DNA of 64,000 bases, taken from Cymbomonas tetramitiformis. Lineage: Eukaryota; Chlorophyta; Pyramimonadophyceae; Pyramimonadales; Pyramimonadaceae. Position 1 is the stretch's first letter. Every line of letters begins with the position of its first letter. Both the position numbers and the translations under genes were made by a program. Below are positions 28,700-41,039 of this stretch, piece after piece. The stretch is from positions 48,473-112,472 of the forward strand of contig LGRX02034701.1 of NCBI GenBank assembly GCA_001247695.2, in the 5' to 3' direction. A model generated the notes under the pieces. The model saw only the letters and a list, made by a program, of their open reading frames with translations. It had not been told where the DNA came from and did no database searches.

Positions 28700-28889
28700 T
28701 GCTGGATTCAATGCACCGTAGGTCATTATGTGCATGACTCCGTTTAGCTGTACCAGTACTCGTACAGTACTTGGTGGTAGATACCTAGGTCACAGCTCCG
28801 CTTTATATTGGTTATCTCTTATAATCAGTTTACACTTGTATGAGAACTAAGTGAACACCCGATATATTGTCGGCACAATATATCTCACA
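28700..28889 (+). repeat. 3' LTR of element B
   Basis: 190 bp, lacks 5 bp present in the 5' LTR (GGTTATCTC versus GGTTACAGTATCTC); followed by TSD ACGCC. Confidence 0.9.
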
Positions 28890-28906
28890 ACGCCGCCACC
28901 AGTGAT

Positions 28907-29167
28907 TGCTGAAATCTGTATAGGCAGCCCTGACCGGGAGTCCCGGTGCAGGCCCCTATGACAGATTCCTAGGTAGCCAACACTGGACCTGTGACTGATC
29001 CGTAAGCCCGTGCTGTGACACATCAAGGTGTCACAGGTAGCTAGGACCGAGACCGTTCTGACTCCGTGACCGTTCCGGGTATATCTAGCTTAGGGTTTAT
29101 TTCTTATACGGGTTTATCTATATTGGTTCACCGACTGTCTGATATCTTGAACCGGGATATTCCAGTA
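28907..29167 (+). repeat. 5' LTR of element A
   Basis: 261 bp. Contains a GACCGGGAGTCCCGGT hairpin near its start and TGTGACACATCAAGGTGTCACA, a second inverted repeat. Confidence 0.92.
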
Positions 29168-29318
29168 GGTCGTGGACCCATTCCACGCTATATTCCACAG
29201 CTAATTTGGCCATGATTGGCTAAACGGCCGCTTTGAGAGGTGGTGCGCAACGGCGCGTTTGGGTACGAGTGGGAAGTTTGAGATGAGCAGTTTGTAAGTG
29301 CGTCTTTGAGCCGCCGCT

Positions 29319-31895
29319 ATGGGGATTCGACCTGGACCGGGCTTCGTTGGCGCAATGTCCTTTTACGGTATAGTTCTTGCCTTGGCCCAGCATGCTGCCG
29401 CTTCTTGGGTTGGTGTCTGCAGCACCTTCGACCTCGACGACGTCTTCCAGTGCCCCTCGCTCGCATGGCTCTACCGCTCCTTACGTAACTGTGACGTCGC
29501 GTTTTCCCCACGCCATTACCCTTACGCGCCCCAGCGAACCACCTCCCATCAGGCTTTCAGATTTATGGTTGTTCACACACGTGCGAAGAGGTCCCTCACG
29601 AGGGACTCCGACATTGACGCCTCGTTGAGGCTGACGGACGCGGTTCGCAACACGCCGACGGCTAGATCACCGGCTATTACGAACCCCGACCCTACTTCCA
29701 ACACCGACGCCGACGTTGCGACGAGGAAGTACCTGCAGGAGCAGTCCAAGCTTGTGGACGAGGTCTACAAGGGGCGGCTCCATCGGACATGGGCCAAGGG
29801 TATCCGCGAGGATATCCTTGGCGACAAGAAGCATTATTTCAGCGGCACGACTGACGCGGGTCTCCTCTCCGACGTGGTGGTTCAGCTACGTACGGAGTTT
29901 GAGTCCGCTGGGCTGGACCTCGTCTCGTTCGACCTTGACGACCCCCAGGCTCTGGTGGTGAGCAAGGTGAACGCCCTGCTGTACGACGTGCTTGGGCTTA
30001 TCATCGAGAAGCACAGCAACGCCCACGTCTGGCTTACGGGTACGGACGCGTCTGCCGACCGAGATGGACGGCGTGCGCTGGTGGACATCGTGAAGCGCAA
30101 CGTACCGGTGGCGTTGCGGGAGTCATTCCAGCAGGAGCATGCCGCGCTTGGTTATCCCGCGAACGTTGACCCGCAGCCGATTTTGGCTCGGGAACAACGT
30201 TTGGTGCGGGATAACAAGGCGGCCGACTGGACACCCACCGAGGCCACCAGGAAGCTCAGCCTCTACAGCAGGCTTGACCCGGTGTTCTACGCCGCGGTCA
30301 AGGTGCGTTACCCCATGGTGGCCGACCTCGCGTCGCTTTCCCTTGTGGCCTTACGCTCTTTGGTCGTCGAGATTTACCAGGCATGGGCGCAGACGGACGT
30401 CGGGAAGGCCTTCCTGGCCAAGCCAGCAGGTGGTGACACGTCGGCCTTGCTCACCAACAGCGAGCACCAGGCGCTGCTGGACAAAATCGATGAGCTGACC
30501 GCGCTGGTTCAGCAAAGGTACGAAGCGGCTCTGCCGGTGGTGCAGCGGTAGCAGGACCCGCCGCAGCGGCAGCACGGACAGCGCCGGCAGCAGCAGCAGC
30601 GCGGGCAGTCGCAGCGGGGCTTCCGCATGGGGGTCCAATCCCCACCGGCGGTGGGCTACCATCGTGACGAGCAGCGGGCTAAGCCGCTGTGTACCCGCTG
30701 CAAGAAGACCGGTAAGGATCTTTACCACTTCTACCGCGACTGCCCTCTTGGCGGTCGCCAACATTCCCCTACTTCGGCCGCGGCTTTCTGCGTACCCATC
30801 GACGAGGAGGATGCGGAGGGAGTCCATGCGCTAGCCATGTGTGCTCTTTTCCAGGAGGCGGCAGATGATGGGGCTGAGGCTTTTGCCCGTGCGGCGACGG
30901 CGTACGGTCCGCCAGCGGTGCTGTGCGGGGGTGTTGTGGGAGGCATCGACGTGTCGGCCTACGGCTTCTCCGTTGACGCGGTGACGCCAGTGGCGGGGAC
31001 GTCCGGTGACGACATCCTGCAGCAGCTGGACGACCTCGCGGCGGAGGTCAACGCGGCAGTAGAGCCTAAGGTACATTACACTCACGCCTCTTTCCCGCCG
31101 TCTAGGGGCATTGCGACGCAGGCTTCGGCTCTGGTGTGTGACACTGCGGGCGCAAGTATCACACCGGAGGAGCAGGTTCCGGCAGGTGGTGCGGCGGCAT
31201 CGGCATCCGCCGTGCCGGCCCCTGCTATGCCTATCTTGGAGAATGAAGAAGAGCTCGTGGAGCTCTACGGCTACGGCCCGCCCGTGTCCCTTCAATCGAC
31301 GCGGGTGACCACTACGGAGAAGTCAGGCGGTGAATTCGCGGGGGTTGTGGAAGCTGTCAACCACGCCGCGCTTGCGCCGGTTGACTTGACCGGCTACGAC
31401 ACCGACGACTACGAGGATTTTGCAGACGGCAGCTTCGCCGTCAAGCCGCGGGCTCCGGCCATCTCGGCCAATCATGCGTCGGAGCCTGCAGCCCACGTGC
31501 CTGAGTCTGGTGATGCTTCCCGCACCTACGGATGTGGCAAGCCGCCATGGGGCTTCCCCGCACACGCGGGCCCGTGGGGGTTTCATTACCTTCTCTCCCT
31601 CATTCTTTTCATCTCGATCATGGGTGTGGGGGCTGCCGCCTACACGGCGGCCAATGACATCGGCTCTGTGCAGGTATCGGGTCGGGCTGCACCGCAGCCT
31701 GTGCTGTGCAGAGGGGATTTATGCATCTACCCTGGTATTTCCGAGCTGGACCCCGTCACTCTGGATGCAGTACTGCACTCCCTGGGTGCTGCGACGGTGG
31801 TTCACCGGCCGCCTGACCCACTGGAGAGCAGTGCTGCAAGCTACCACCGTGTACATTGTGGTGACGGTGCCCCTCTGGACTTTGACCCCGAGTAG
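29319..31895 (+). CDS. Gag-like polyprotein of element A with in-frame TAG and C-terminal membrane segment
   Basis: One frame runs from the ATG at 29319 to TAG at 31893-31895, broken only by TAG at 30549-30551. There the 23.7-kb paralogue has Gln in a Gln-rich linker. Order: N-terminal CSTFDLDDVFQ block, helical capsid core (about residues 120-390), Gln/Arg-rich linker, CxxC...H...C zinc knuckle (about 455-475), acidic Ala/Glu-rich stretch, a hydrophobic segment YLLSLILFISIMGVGAAA (about 755-775), then a Cys/His-containing tail. If the final TAG is also passed, 15 codons remain to TGA at 31939-31941. It would package RNA; the membrane segment is unusual for a gag. Either two proteins are made, the TAG is read through, or this copy is defective. 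Confidence 0.75.
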
Positions 31896-32223
31896 TTTTC
31901 TGTCTGGCTCTGGCAGTACACCACTCTGGTGGTGTGCTGAGATGTACTTTGACCTCAACATGGTCTTCAATTTGGTTTATGCTTTGCTTTGCTTTGACAT
32001 CTACAATCTTCAATCTGGTTTGCTTACACAGTGCCTTTCAGTTGTTTAGCGGGAGCTCCTTGCCCGTAGGTTTCTGCACTTGTGCTAGCTAGAGGGTTTC
32101 AATTTGTGTATCAGAATAGCACAGTTGGATTAGCAGTTAGGTTTATCACCCTAGCTCCTACCCTAACTTATCTTAACTTCTCTGACTTACCTGTCAGTCA
32201 CCACCCACCGTGCTGGGGTGGTG

Positions 32224-32484
32224 TGCTGAAATCTGTATAGGCAGCCCTGACCGGGAGTCCCGGTGCAGGCCCCTATGACAGATTCCTAGGTAGCCAACAC
32301 TGGACCTGTGACTGATCCGTAAGCCCGTGCTGTGACACATCAAGGTGTCACAGGTAGCTAGGACCGAGACCGTTCTGACTCCGTGACCGTTCCGGGTATA
32401 TCTAGCTTAGGGTTTATTTCTTATACGGGTTTATCTATATTGGTTCACCGACTGTCTGATATCTTGAACCGGGATATTCCAGTA
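32224..32484 (+). repeat. 3' LTR of element A
   Basis: Identical by eye to 28907-29167; followed by the GTGAT TSD. Confidence 0.92.
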
Positions 32485-32621
32485 GTGATGTCCGACAACA
32501 GCGAGTGGGACACCGTGGGGTCAGAATCTGCCTAATGACCATGCATCTGAGCACAAGCGAGGACGCTTCCCACCTGAAGGGGGGGGGAGTTGTGCTAGGA
32601 CAACCTGCCGTGTCATGCGCG

Positions 32622-33166
32622 AATGACTTAGCAGTGGCATACATGCCGACAGTGTCATACGCGCCAAGTCCGGAGTCACGAAGAAGAGGCTAGAATACAC
32701 AGGAGTCAGCCCTGATATTTGGAATGAAGTTCTGAACGAAAGCGAAAAGGTACTTCCCTCTTCACGTTGTCCATGGCCCACTCAAGACCCTTCTTATCAC
32801 CAGATTGATAATGAGCCCTATTATGGCGGTCACCACGACATGACAATCACCAATGCAAATTCCAAGCCCTTCATAAGCACCGTGAAATGGCCCAAAGCTC
32901 TTACAATCATGGGATACTTCCCTCCTCTTTTTGGTACTGTTCTCAACACGATAGGTGTTCCCCGTGCCAAGATTAAACCACTCCTCAAAAAACTTTCAAG
33001 AATCTGTAGGCAACACACCAAAAACAGGCGAGACGTGTTTCTGTTAGACACCACCACCACCTCAAACACTGACCCACATACAGTTGACATCTCGAGCAAA
33101 GAAACCATGACAGAAACAGAAGCCGTACAACAGTCAAACGATTTCCTTCAAACCCTCTTGCAATAA
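32622..33166 (+). CDS. Unrecognised ORF, about 180 codons
   Basis: After a TGA near 32619-32621 a frame stays open to TAA at 33164-33166 (SGVTKKRLEYTGVSPDIWN, a His/Tyr-rich stretch, a WPKALTIMGYFPPLFG hydrophobic block, then a basic segment and a Thr/Glu-rich tail). The only ATG noted is 32840, giving 108 codons. It follows the methyltransferase pair once elements A and B are removed and may belong to the same unit. No family recognised. Confidence 0.35.
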
Positions 33167-33461
33167 CTTTCAAAGTCTTGCAAACTAAGATGGGTTGGAA
33201 GCTGGGAGTGTAAAACTCCCGGCTCCCAACGAAACCCCAAGGGGAGGGGCCGTCCCCCCCCCCCCACCCCGGCCACCTTCCTCAACGTCTCCAAAACCCC
33301 CCTTAATTCTTCGACTTCCCTCCCCACCGCTCAGATTCAGCCACCCCTCCACTCACCCGGCCATGGCTGCTTCTCCATCTTCTAGAGTTTTTTATTGCCT
33401 AGCACTTTGCTTTTTCTCTAGATGTCACCCTGCGAAAGTGGGCTGAGCCCTATAATTAATA
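33167..33461. other. C-rich low-complexity stretch
   Basis: Contains AACTCCCGGCTCCCAACG and a run of 12-13 C. No gene. Confidence 0.5.
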
Positions 33462-33597
33462 ATATAATAATAATAATAATAAAACATTTACGTCGATGAG
33501 TAAGGCAACGCCTTCGGAACGATCTACTCGAGTCTGTTCCCCTCATACATGACAGTCTGCTAAGGCAGGAAACATTCCACAAAGCGTGGAAGCAAGG
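33462..33597 (-). repeat. Interspersed repeat with (ATT)n tail, copy 2
   Basis: Counterpart of 1756-1891; tail of AATAATAAT at 33455-33480 on the + strand. Confidence 0.6.
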
Positions 33598-33754
33598 GTG
33601 ACAAAGCACTAATGAAAGCGTGTCTGCCACCAGCGTCGGAAAAAACATCAGCAGGTCGTGGAGCTGATGCACGATGGAGATGGAGGCGGTGTGGGCGGTG
33701 GTGATGATGAAGTGAGAAAAGCCCAGGGGTGCTCCGGCCCCTGGGCCGGTGGTG

Positions 33755-33780
33755 CCCCTTAGGGCCGGGGCCCTAAGGGG
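33755..33780. repeat. GC-rich hairpin (12-bp arms)
   Basis: CCCCTTAGGGCC and its exact complement flank GG. A second short dyad (CCGGCCC..GGGCCGG) lies just upstream. A Rho-like or transcription role cannot be claimed for a eukaryote. Confidence 0.85.
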
Positions 33781-36700
33781 CCCCAGCCCCGTGGCCCTAT
33801 TTTGGGCGCGCTATAACAGAGGGAGTAGCCCCTGGTGTTTTCACCAGCCTGCTTTGCAAAGATACCGCACTCTCAGGAAATTTTCCCCTTTGCTAGCGTA
33901 AATGTTTTTATTATTTATGTGCCTTACAGTATAAGTGCCCGAGACGCTTGTTGAGGAAGGAACCCCCCTTTGTGGGAGTACACAATACTACTGTACTGTT
34001 TGATAATGTGTCATACTAAGATACTGACACACCATGCTGTATGATAATGTAGTAGAAGCATATGATAGGTTGATGAGACTTGGCCATGCTGAAGAGGATT
34101 ACCTCAGAGAGTTGAGTGAATAAGTAATGGCCAAGGCCAAAGAAACAATCGAGTTTTCTAGAGTAAATACGGCCGCATGGCAAAAGTTAATATAACCTAA
34201 TTCTTACCGCAAGTAATATGCAATGAGTCTAGGCATAGCAGTTCCTATGTCTAAAGAGCTGACCTAGCAGTACCTAGGCAGTTAGTCATTATATGCAGAT
34301 CCATGACCCATCAGTAGTTACAGTGACTGTTCAGTATGTAGTTAAATACAACCTCCTACATTACCACGTTCGTAAGCAAATGGATAAGAACAAATAGGAC
34401 GCCGACAAGATTAGACTTAGGTGAAGCCGGGAGATCCCCACTTCGATGTTCCTAGGTCAATGGTAAAACCTTATTTCAGTTATAAATATGGTATAAAGCG
34501 CAGTCGTCACGGTGCCGTACCCACGATAAAGAGTGCCATTCACTAGGTGTGATGCAAGGGATGGTGAGAACCTCCCATGTGGATATCTTATTCAAAGCAC
34601 CATAATGGACCTTAAACTCGTCGTTCACAACACTTCCGCACGCAGGCATGCGGCAAGGACACAACACATTATGGATGACACGATCAACACACTGGAGTAT
34701 CCAAAATGCATCAGAATATATGTGCTGATCGGTGGACCAACGATATGCACGAACGAGCCCAATGACATGTCCACTGCGATGATAGTCCCACTATCCTTCG
34801 GCGCCGCCTGAACATGTCATTGAAGTGTACCAACAACCACCAAGCACTCCCCATTATGCCATTGACAATAACCCATTAGATATCATGAGTACGTCGGCCT
34901 CGAGAGCTTTGAGGAGTAGACAATGGCGATGAAGAGCAATTACTCGCTATAAGGGGCAAGTCGACACAAGCACGATCAAGCATCACAAGCAAAACTCACT
35001 GCATCAAAACACCGCTTGATTATCCAAAAACACCACTAAGGGCATAAGAGCATCATCACCACTACCTGTATCATAAGCAATGCTTCCTACACTACAAGCA
35101 CCGCTAATGATGCACTGCATTAAAAGCGATGCCCACAACATAATAAGTACCTCCACGGGCATCACGAGTTCAACGTATCGCATACGCACAACCCAGCATA
35201 CGAAGAGTATCGCAACTGCATCACACTCCGCTAAACATTTTAAGGAGGGCTTGCCATTTATTCTTGACCAAGACATATTTCTGCAATCATGCGTTCCATA
35301 CTTCGAATGGCTCCATAACCATAACCAGTGATCGTGTGGGACACACTTAGCAGATGGTGTTAAGGTTTCTCATGCATAACGCGACAAAGATACCAATTAT
35401 TCACATCGCAAGCATAAAAGTAGATCACCAGGCCAAGCTCAAATTAGGTGGAGAAATACCTTGGTTAGTTGAGTGGTGTTGACCGTGGCCAACAAATTTC
35501 CACTTGGAATGAGCGACATCTGCCAACAACTCTCCTCCGAAGCCTTGCGTTTGTTAGTCGCGATTGCACTTCCTCCTTGCCAACTGTTATGTCCGAGAGT
35601 GCTTAGTAACAACCTCGTTCATAGTCCTTGCGTGCCCGATTGTCGGAGCACTTTCCAACCTCTAAAGGCGTGCGCCTTAGTGTCTGGGCACTGCATTCAC
35701 CTCCTTCCCACAGCTTATGCGTTCTCATATCGAGCATGTGTTTGTGCAATCAAGCATTGATTGGAATTCAAAAGAAATCCAATTCCGGGGAGGGGGCGTT
35801 CACCCCTTGTGATAACGGAGATTTCATTTTTGGCTTTACTTCCCATCCGAGGGAGGGAAGCGCTTTTAGTTTATGTGGGCTCTAAGCGCGCGGACCCTTT
35901 CCATAGTGGGTTGGGTCATAAAGCATATTACACGGTGGGACCGCAACAAATTCACTTTTTTTCATTTCTTTTGTACACAATATCTCAATGTCAACATGCA
36001 CACGGCATAGCATTCATACTACAAAAGCTTTTATCTTGTATGCAACTTGAGTAAAAGTCTATGTGTGAATGCACTTACTTTATTCCGATGTCCATCGCAA
36101 CAAAACAAGGCTTAGTCCGTGTATTTACCAACTTGCGCAAGGCACATCCTAATGTACCTATGGTGTCACTCATGCGTTTCATAATGTCACAAGCCGAGAG
36201 TTATTGACATGGAATAACAGGACCGCATGGAAATGTTGTCGACATGTCCGTTTTGGTACCCAAACACTTGCCTGATGGATCCAGGTGGATCGTTTTGTGT
36301 GGATTTTGTTTGGAGCATTTCGGTAATTCCGGCATGGCGATGATATTGGTAATTTTGAAAAAGTCGGATTTCTCAAAATTTCAGGTACATTTGAAAGGCG
36401 AATCGCTATAAATTCATCCACAAACTCGCTTAATAATGACTATGATTCAAAGTGACTTACAACCACATTTAACATCTTATAAAACACTTATAAATTCAAG
36501 GGGTTGCAATCAAACACACAAACACATTTTGGTTTGAACTTTCCTTCGTGTGCATTAAACCACTCATATAGAACGGGGAGCCCAAATCCGGCAGTTTCTT
36601 TAGGGTGTCGCACATGAATGCATATAGATATACTTAGCATTTTAAGCGATGATATGGCAGTTTCCTAGGTGCCTAATGGAGCTGGTCAATGATACCCAAG

Positions 36701-37376
36701 TCGGTACATATCCATTTGGTGGGCACAACATAGCTGATGCGCAAAGGTATCGCGATGCAACTAGGACCTCTTAAGTGCATCCCGATGTACCTTCGGGTAG
36801 TGGACACAAATCTTTCAGACTCCACCTTGTTCACTTGTCCGGATATCGGCTCTCTTAGATGGTTCGAATCGACACCGTCAAAGTTTGTGTGTTCAACTCA
36901 ATTGGTACCAAAATTTGAAACCACTGAAATTTGGTGGGCTTGAGTTTAATAATCACAATCATTCAAAATTATTGGCACTATAATTTCGGTTATCCGTAGG
37001 CAATTAGTTCACAGCCCCCCCTGTTGGCCAGTCTACTTTGGGGGGGCCCTTGCCATCGGGCAGCGGTAGCTGTCAGGGGCGTAAATCCGGGCTCCCGATT
37101 TATGCCTCTTGCAGATTGTTAGATCTGCGGGGCCATGATCAGCAGCAGTGTTTCCTGATCGTTAGATCTAGGGCTCTTGTTCAGGCCCGATCGGGCTATG
37201 CAGCCCGATCCGCACGTCAGCCGAGCTATCGGCTGTGAGAGCTCTAAACCTGATTGAAGCATCTTGCCAGTTCACTTTTCTCACTTCACGCCCTCAGGTG
37301 CATAGCACCGTTCAGCTTTTTCTTTGGGCTTTTAGTTGCTGAAGTGAGAAATCTTTCCGCGTAAATTTTCGCAATT
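33781..37376. other. No recognisable gene (3.6 kb)
   Basis: Only short open frames without motifs, mostly AT-rich. 37020-37260 is GC-rich with several short inverted repeats (GATCGGGC...GCCCGATC near 37186-37212) and directly precedes the gag of DIRS-type element b, so it may be that element's 5' terminal region. Confidence 0.5.
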
Positions 37377-39275
37377 ATGGCTGCTCCTCTCCCTGATCCT
37401 GTTATAGAAGCGATGCGTGCGGCTTACACGGCACCCTACGTTTTGCCAGCGGTTAACGCAGCGGCTGATTTCTAAGACTCCATCACAACTGGCCGTATCG
37501 GCCGGGCGAAGTTTCTGGATGCGACAACGCATTTGTTTTTGCGCTTACAACCGGCGGGTTTTTGCGCACATTCCGCCTCCCGAGATTCCTCATTTGGCTG
37601 CAGCTGGTGGGGATTTTGGTACCAGACGTAGCGTTACCATCTGGTTACAAGTTTCCCATCCATTGGGACGTCGGGGCTGCGACTGCTATTTGGCGAGATG
37701 TGAAGGAGCAGTCCGTCAAATGTCAAATAGCAGTGCTGGATTGAGCAGACAACGCTGGAAGGATGTTGGTCATTTCGTGAAGTCACTGCGGGATTTCGCA
37801 GTGGCTCAAGCTCCGATCGCAGGTGGAGCACGCATTCTTGCGGAAGCATTGCTGCCGGTTGCGGGGGCTCCTGCGGCAGGGGCTCCAACGGCGGCAGCAT
37901 CAGGGGCTCCAGACCTGCTATTTTATTGCTGCAGCAACAACTGGCGAGGCAGCAGGCGGACCATGCGGCGGCCTTGATTGCGATCCGGGCGCAGATGGCT
38001 GCGCAAGCTGTATCACTCGGCGTTGCGTTAGCAACGGTTCCTGCAGCAGCTGCGGTGCGCGTTGTGGACCCGGCGGTCCGGGTCCTGTTGGATGAGCTTT
38101 CTGCGTCGGTGATTTGTACTTAAAAGTGGTCGCTAAAATCATTGGACGTTTTGGCAGAAGTTTTGTTGGTACATGCCAGAAAGCTGTCGACTTTGATTGT
38201 GGCCACAGGTTCTGCGCGGTTTGGGGCAGACCCATTGCAGACAGTTCGCCCCGCCAGGATGTCCCTGTTGGTTCATCTTTGCCCGGAGCTTGAGGCAGAA
38301 GATCCAGAGACGCTGGTTGGCCCGCGAGCGACACTTGAGCTTTTGCAGGCGCGAGTGTTCCTGCTTAAAAATATTTTGACGGCGTGGCAGAATTTTGTTG
38401 CGTTGGTGGACCCTTCTTTTGTCACCACCGATTTTCAGGGGCTTGGGGGCGGACATGCGACTGCGGGTGCCGGTGCGAGGATGATGCCTGTGGCGAGGGG
38501 AGCGACGACGACTGCTTTGGCGATGGTGCCGAAAACTCCGACGAAACCGGAGTTATTTCGGCTGCGGGAGTCGGACATTGAGGCCGCAGTGAGGGGGGAT
38601 CCGGTCTCTAAGGAGGCTGCCCAATTCACAAGTGGGGGTTCTCTCCTCACCCGTCTTGCTTCTGTCGTGCCATCGGGAGGCCTGCACAAAGGAGTTGACC
38701 TTCGGGTTCGACCTTTCCGCAACTATGCGGAGGATGATGAGCCGCGTTGGGAGTTGGGGCTAGACGGCAAGTCTCGCCTACATCTCAAGACCAAGTGTAA
38801 GTCCATCGAGGAGTGGGAGCAAAGCCTTTTTGCACATCGCGATTGGCTGTCCGTCGAAGGAGCAAGGCAGAGTGTTGTTGGCTTTTCATGCTTGGTTTAA
38901 GCAGCGGGCTTCGCAGTTTGGATTCCCGGTCATGCTTGAGTTTTACAACTTTCTCATGAAGTTGATTGGAGATGACCGTGCGGACATGTCGGGCATCAAG
39001 TGCACACGGTCTGGCAGGAGTTCCAACTCCTGAAGTCTCGGGATGGGACAAACATCTACACTCCATCAGTCAGGACTTCGTCTAACCCTAAGGCGCCGAA
39101 AGCGCCTCGGGTGGAAGCGAGTCCCAAGCCTCCGACGACGGCATTGAAGTTCGAGGGTGACGTCTGCTGGAACTTCAACAAGCAAAAGGGGTGTTCCAAG
39201 GCCGATTGCACTCACCCCCACGTCTGTCAGAGGTGTGGAGGGAAGCATGCCGCGATGGCGTGCCCCGGTAAGTGA
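37377..39275 (+). pseudogene. Gag of DIRS-b with CCCH and CCHC zinc fingers
   Basis: The ATG at 37377 begins MAAPLPDPVIEAMRAAY; TAA follows near 37477. Later parts lie in shifted frames: about 37560-37740, then 37926-38900 with a TAA at 38121-38123 inside a continuous helical Ala/Gln-rich region, then about 38880-39275. The C-terminus holds CWNFNKQKGCSKADCTHPH, a CCCH finger, directly followed by CQRCGGKHAAMAC, a CCHC knuckle. Several frame changes make it a pseudogene as it stands. It would bind element RNA. Confidence 0.65.
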
Positions 39276-39734
39276 TCGGGTTGCCTGCCGCCCGTGAGTG
39301 TTGTGGAGCGGGCGGCGAAGGCACACAGCAAAGGGAGTGCCACAGGGGCGGAAGAGGTAGGCATTGAGGTGCCGGAGGTGGACCGCGGCTGCCGTGAGGT
39401 TAGTTCTTTGGCACGAGGGGCTCTACCCGCATGCAGAAGACTTTCTCCTCGCAAGCGGTCGCAGGTGAGCCCACCAAGGCAGAGCTCACATGACGACGTG
39501 AAGGCCAAGGTACTACGGTGAGCATCTCTGGTAAGGGTTGCTCTTCCCGTCGACGTTACGGGAGTGATGCCGGTACCCACCGTGCTTCACAAAGCAGAGG
39601 ACTTGCCCGTACACTCCTTCCCGAAGGTGTGGGACGATGTGGGAAGGCCTTGCCACGAGACATCTTTTGTTGCGGGGGAAGTGGACATTGGGCCCATGCC
39701 TTAGCCCGTCACGGATTCTAAGCAGTGGCCACCC

Positions 39735-41039
39735 TTGTGGCAAAAGTTGTGGCAGGACACCTCGGCGGCATCGCTTGAGTCGGCAGGTACATCGGTACAT
39801 CAGTGGCACGAGTTCATCGCGGAGCTACGAGATGTTGGTGTTTTAGTGCTGAACATGACGGCCAACGCCTGTAGGATGGCGGTCGCATTCAAGACGGACC
39901 CCGACAAGATCTTCCAAGTTCGAGGTGCCGCTTGTGGAGTTAGGATTTTCATTCAGCGCGGTGCCGGAGGACACCTTCTACACAGTGGAGAACTACGCCC
40001 CGCGGAGCATCGGGCAACCATGGACAAGGAGATTCGTAAGGACCGAGATGCGGGCAACATCGTGATGGTCAAGATGGTGTGGAACATTCAGGGCATCTCG
40101 GTGGTGGGTGTCGTGGCCAAGGAGTGGAAGGGCGTCCTCAAGTTCATGCCGGTGTGGGATTACTCCCGGCCGGAAGATGTTGGAGCGAACTCGAGGATCG
40201 ACTTGGAGAAGGAGAAGTTCTCGTCTATCAAAGATGCCTACGCCCTGTTGCGCCCTGGCTTGTGGATGGCCAAGCTCAACCTCACTTCTGCTTACCGCTC
40301 AGTCCCAGTGGCAGCCATGTACTGGATTGCTCATGTGTTTGAGTGGGATGAGGAGGTGCTTGTTGACACCAGGGCCCCCTTCGGCAACTCTGCCATGATG
40401 GGCATCTTCATGAGGTTCACCCGGGGGATTGTCCGGTGGATGAAGGCATAGGGGGCCTCGGTCGTGGGGTACTTAGATGACTTCCTGTCGGTGGGGCGCA
40501 AACGGGTCGTTCTGGAGTTCCTGAAGCTGCTCAGGGAGTTCGTGGTGTTCCTGGGCTTCGAGGTGAACGACGACAAGTGCGAGGGCCCTTTCCACTACAT
40601 CGAGTTCCTCGGCATTCTCTTGTCCACCGAGGGCAACCAGTGCACGGCCAGCATCTCCGAGGACCGCATCGCGGTGGTGCAGGAGAAGATTGCTAACATC
40701 CGCCGGCTGGGAGCTTTGCCGGGGTGCCAGGTGCCGCGGATACCGCTAGAGGGATTGCTGGGGCTCCTGGCATTCTGTGGGCAGGTGGTGTACGGCCTCT
40801 CCTTGCACACCCGCTACGCTCATACCCTCCTGGCTCAGGCTAGGGGGCGGTACCTCTACCTGACAGACAAGGTCGAGCAGGACCTGAAGATGATCGTGAC
40901 GGTCATCCGCCTGTTATACGGGCGCAAGATTCGGTTGGACAGGGTGGAGGTCAAGTGGGAGTGGTTTTCTTCTGGGGCCTCCACGGGCAAGGGCATGGGT
41001 GCGGTGCTGGACCGTCGGTGGTTCGCGGTGACATGGGCC
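39735..41039 (+). pseudogene. Reverse transcriptase of DIRS-b
   Basis: Visible RT blocks: FMPVWDYSRP, WMAKLNLTSAYRSVPV (motif A), RAPFGNSAMM (motif B), TAG at 40449-40451, then VVGYLDDFLSVG (motif C) and the FLGFEVNDDKCEGP thumb-side block. Motif A has Asn where the first catalytic Asp is expected (AAC for GAC), so the enzyme is predicted inactive even without the TAG. The frame changes near 41035 at the junction with RNase H. Confidence 0.75.

Larger units (their letters stand above)
27035..28889 (+). mobile_element. Complete small LTR retrotransposon, element B (non-autonomous)
   Basis: LTRs 27035-27229 and 28700-28889 begin TGCTGGATTC and end ATATCTCACA. They differ by about four substitutions and a 5-bp indel. 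A perfect 5-bp TSD, ACGCC, lies at 27030-27034 and 28890-28894. After the 5' LTR comes GGTTATGGGGTATCACCCC (primer-site-like; compare element D), and before the 3' LTR a purine-rich AGGGTGGTG. The interior of 1470 bp has no pol and only small frames, so it needs another element's proteins. Confidence 0.92.
28907..32484 (+). mobile_element. Complete, young gag-only LTR retrotransposon, element A
   Basis: LTRs 28907-29167 and 32224-32484 (261 bp each) look identical base for base. A perfect 5-bp TSD, GTGAT, lies at 28902-28906 and 32485-32489. The LTR is TGCTGAAATC...TTCCAGTA. A purine tract GGGGTGGTG precedes the 3' LTR and GGTCGTGGACCC follows the 5' LTR. The interior encodes only a long gag. 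It inserted 12 bp from the TSD of element B, and together A and B split the 3' flank of the methyltransferase gene. Confidence 0.94.
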
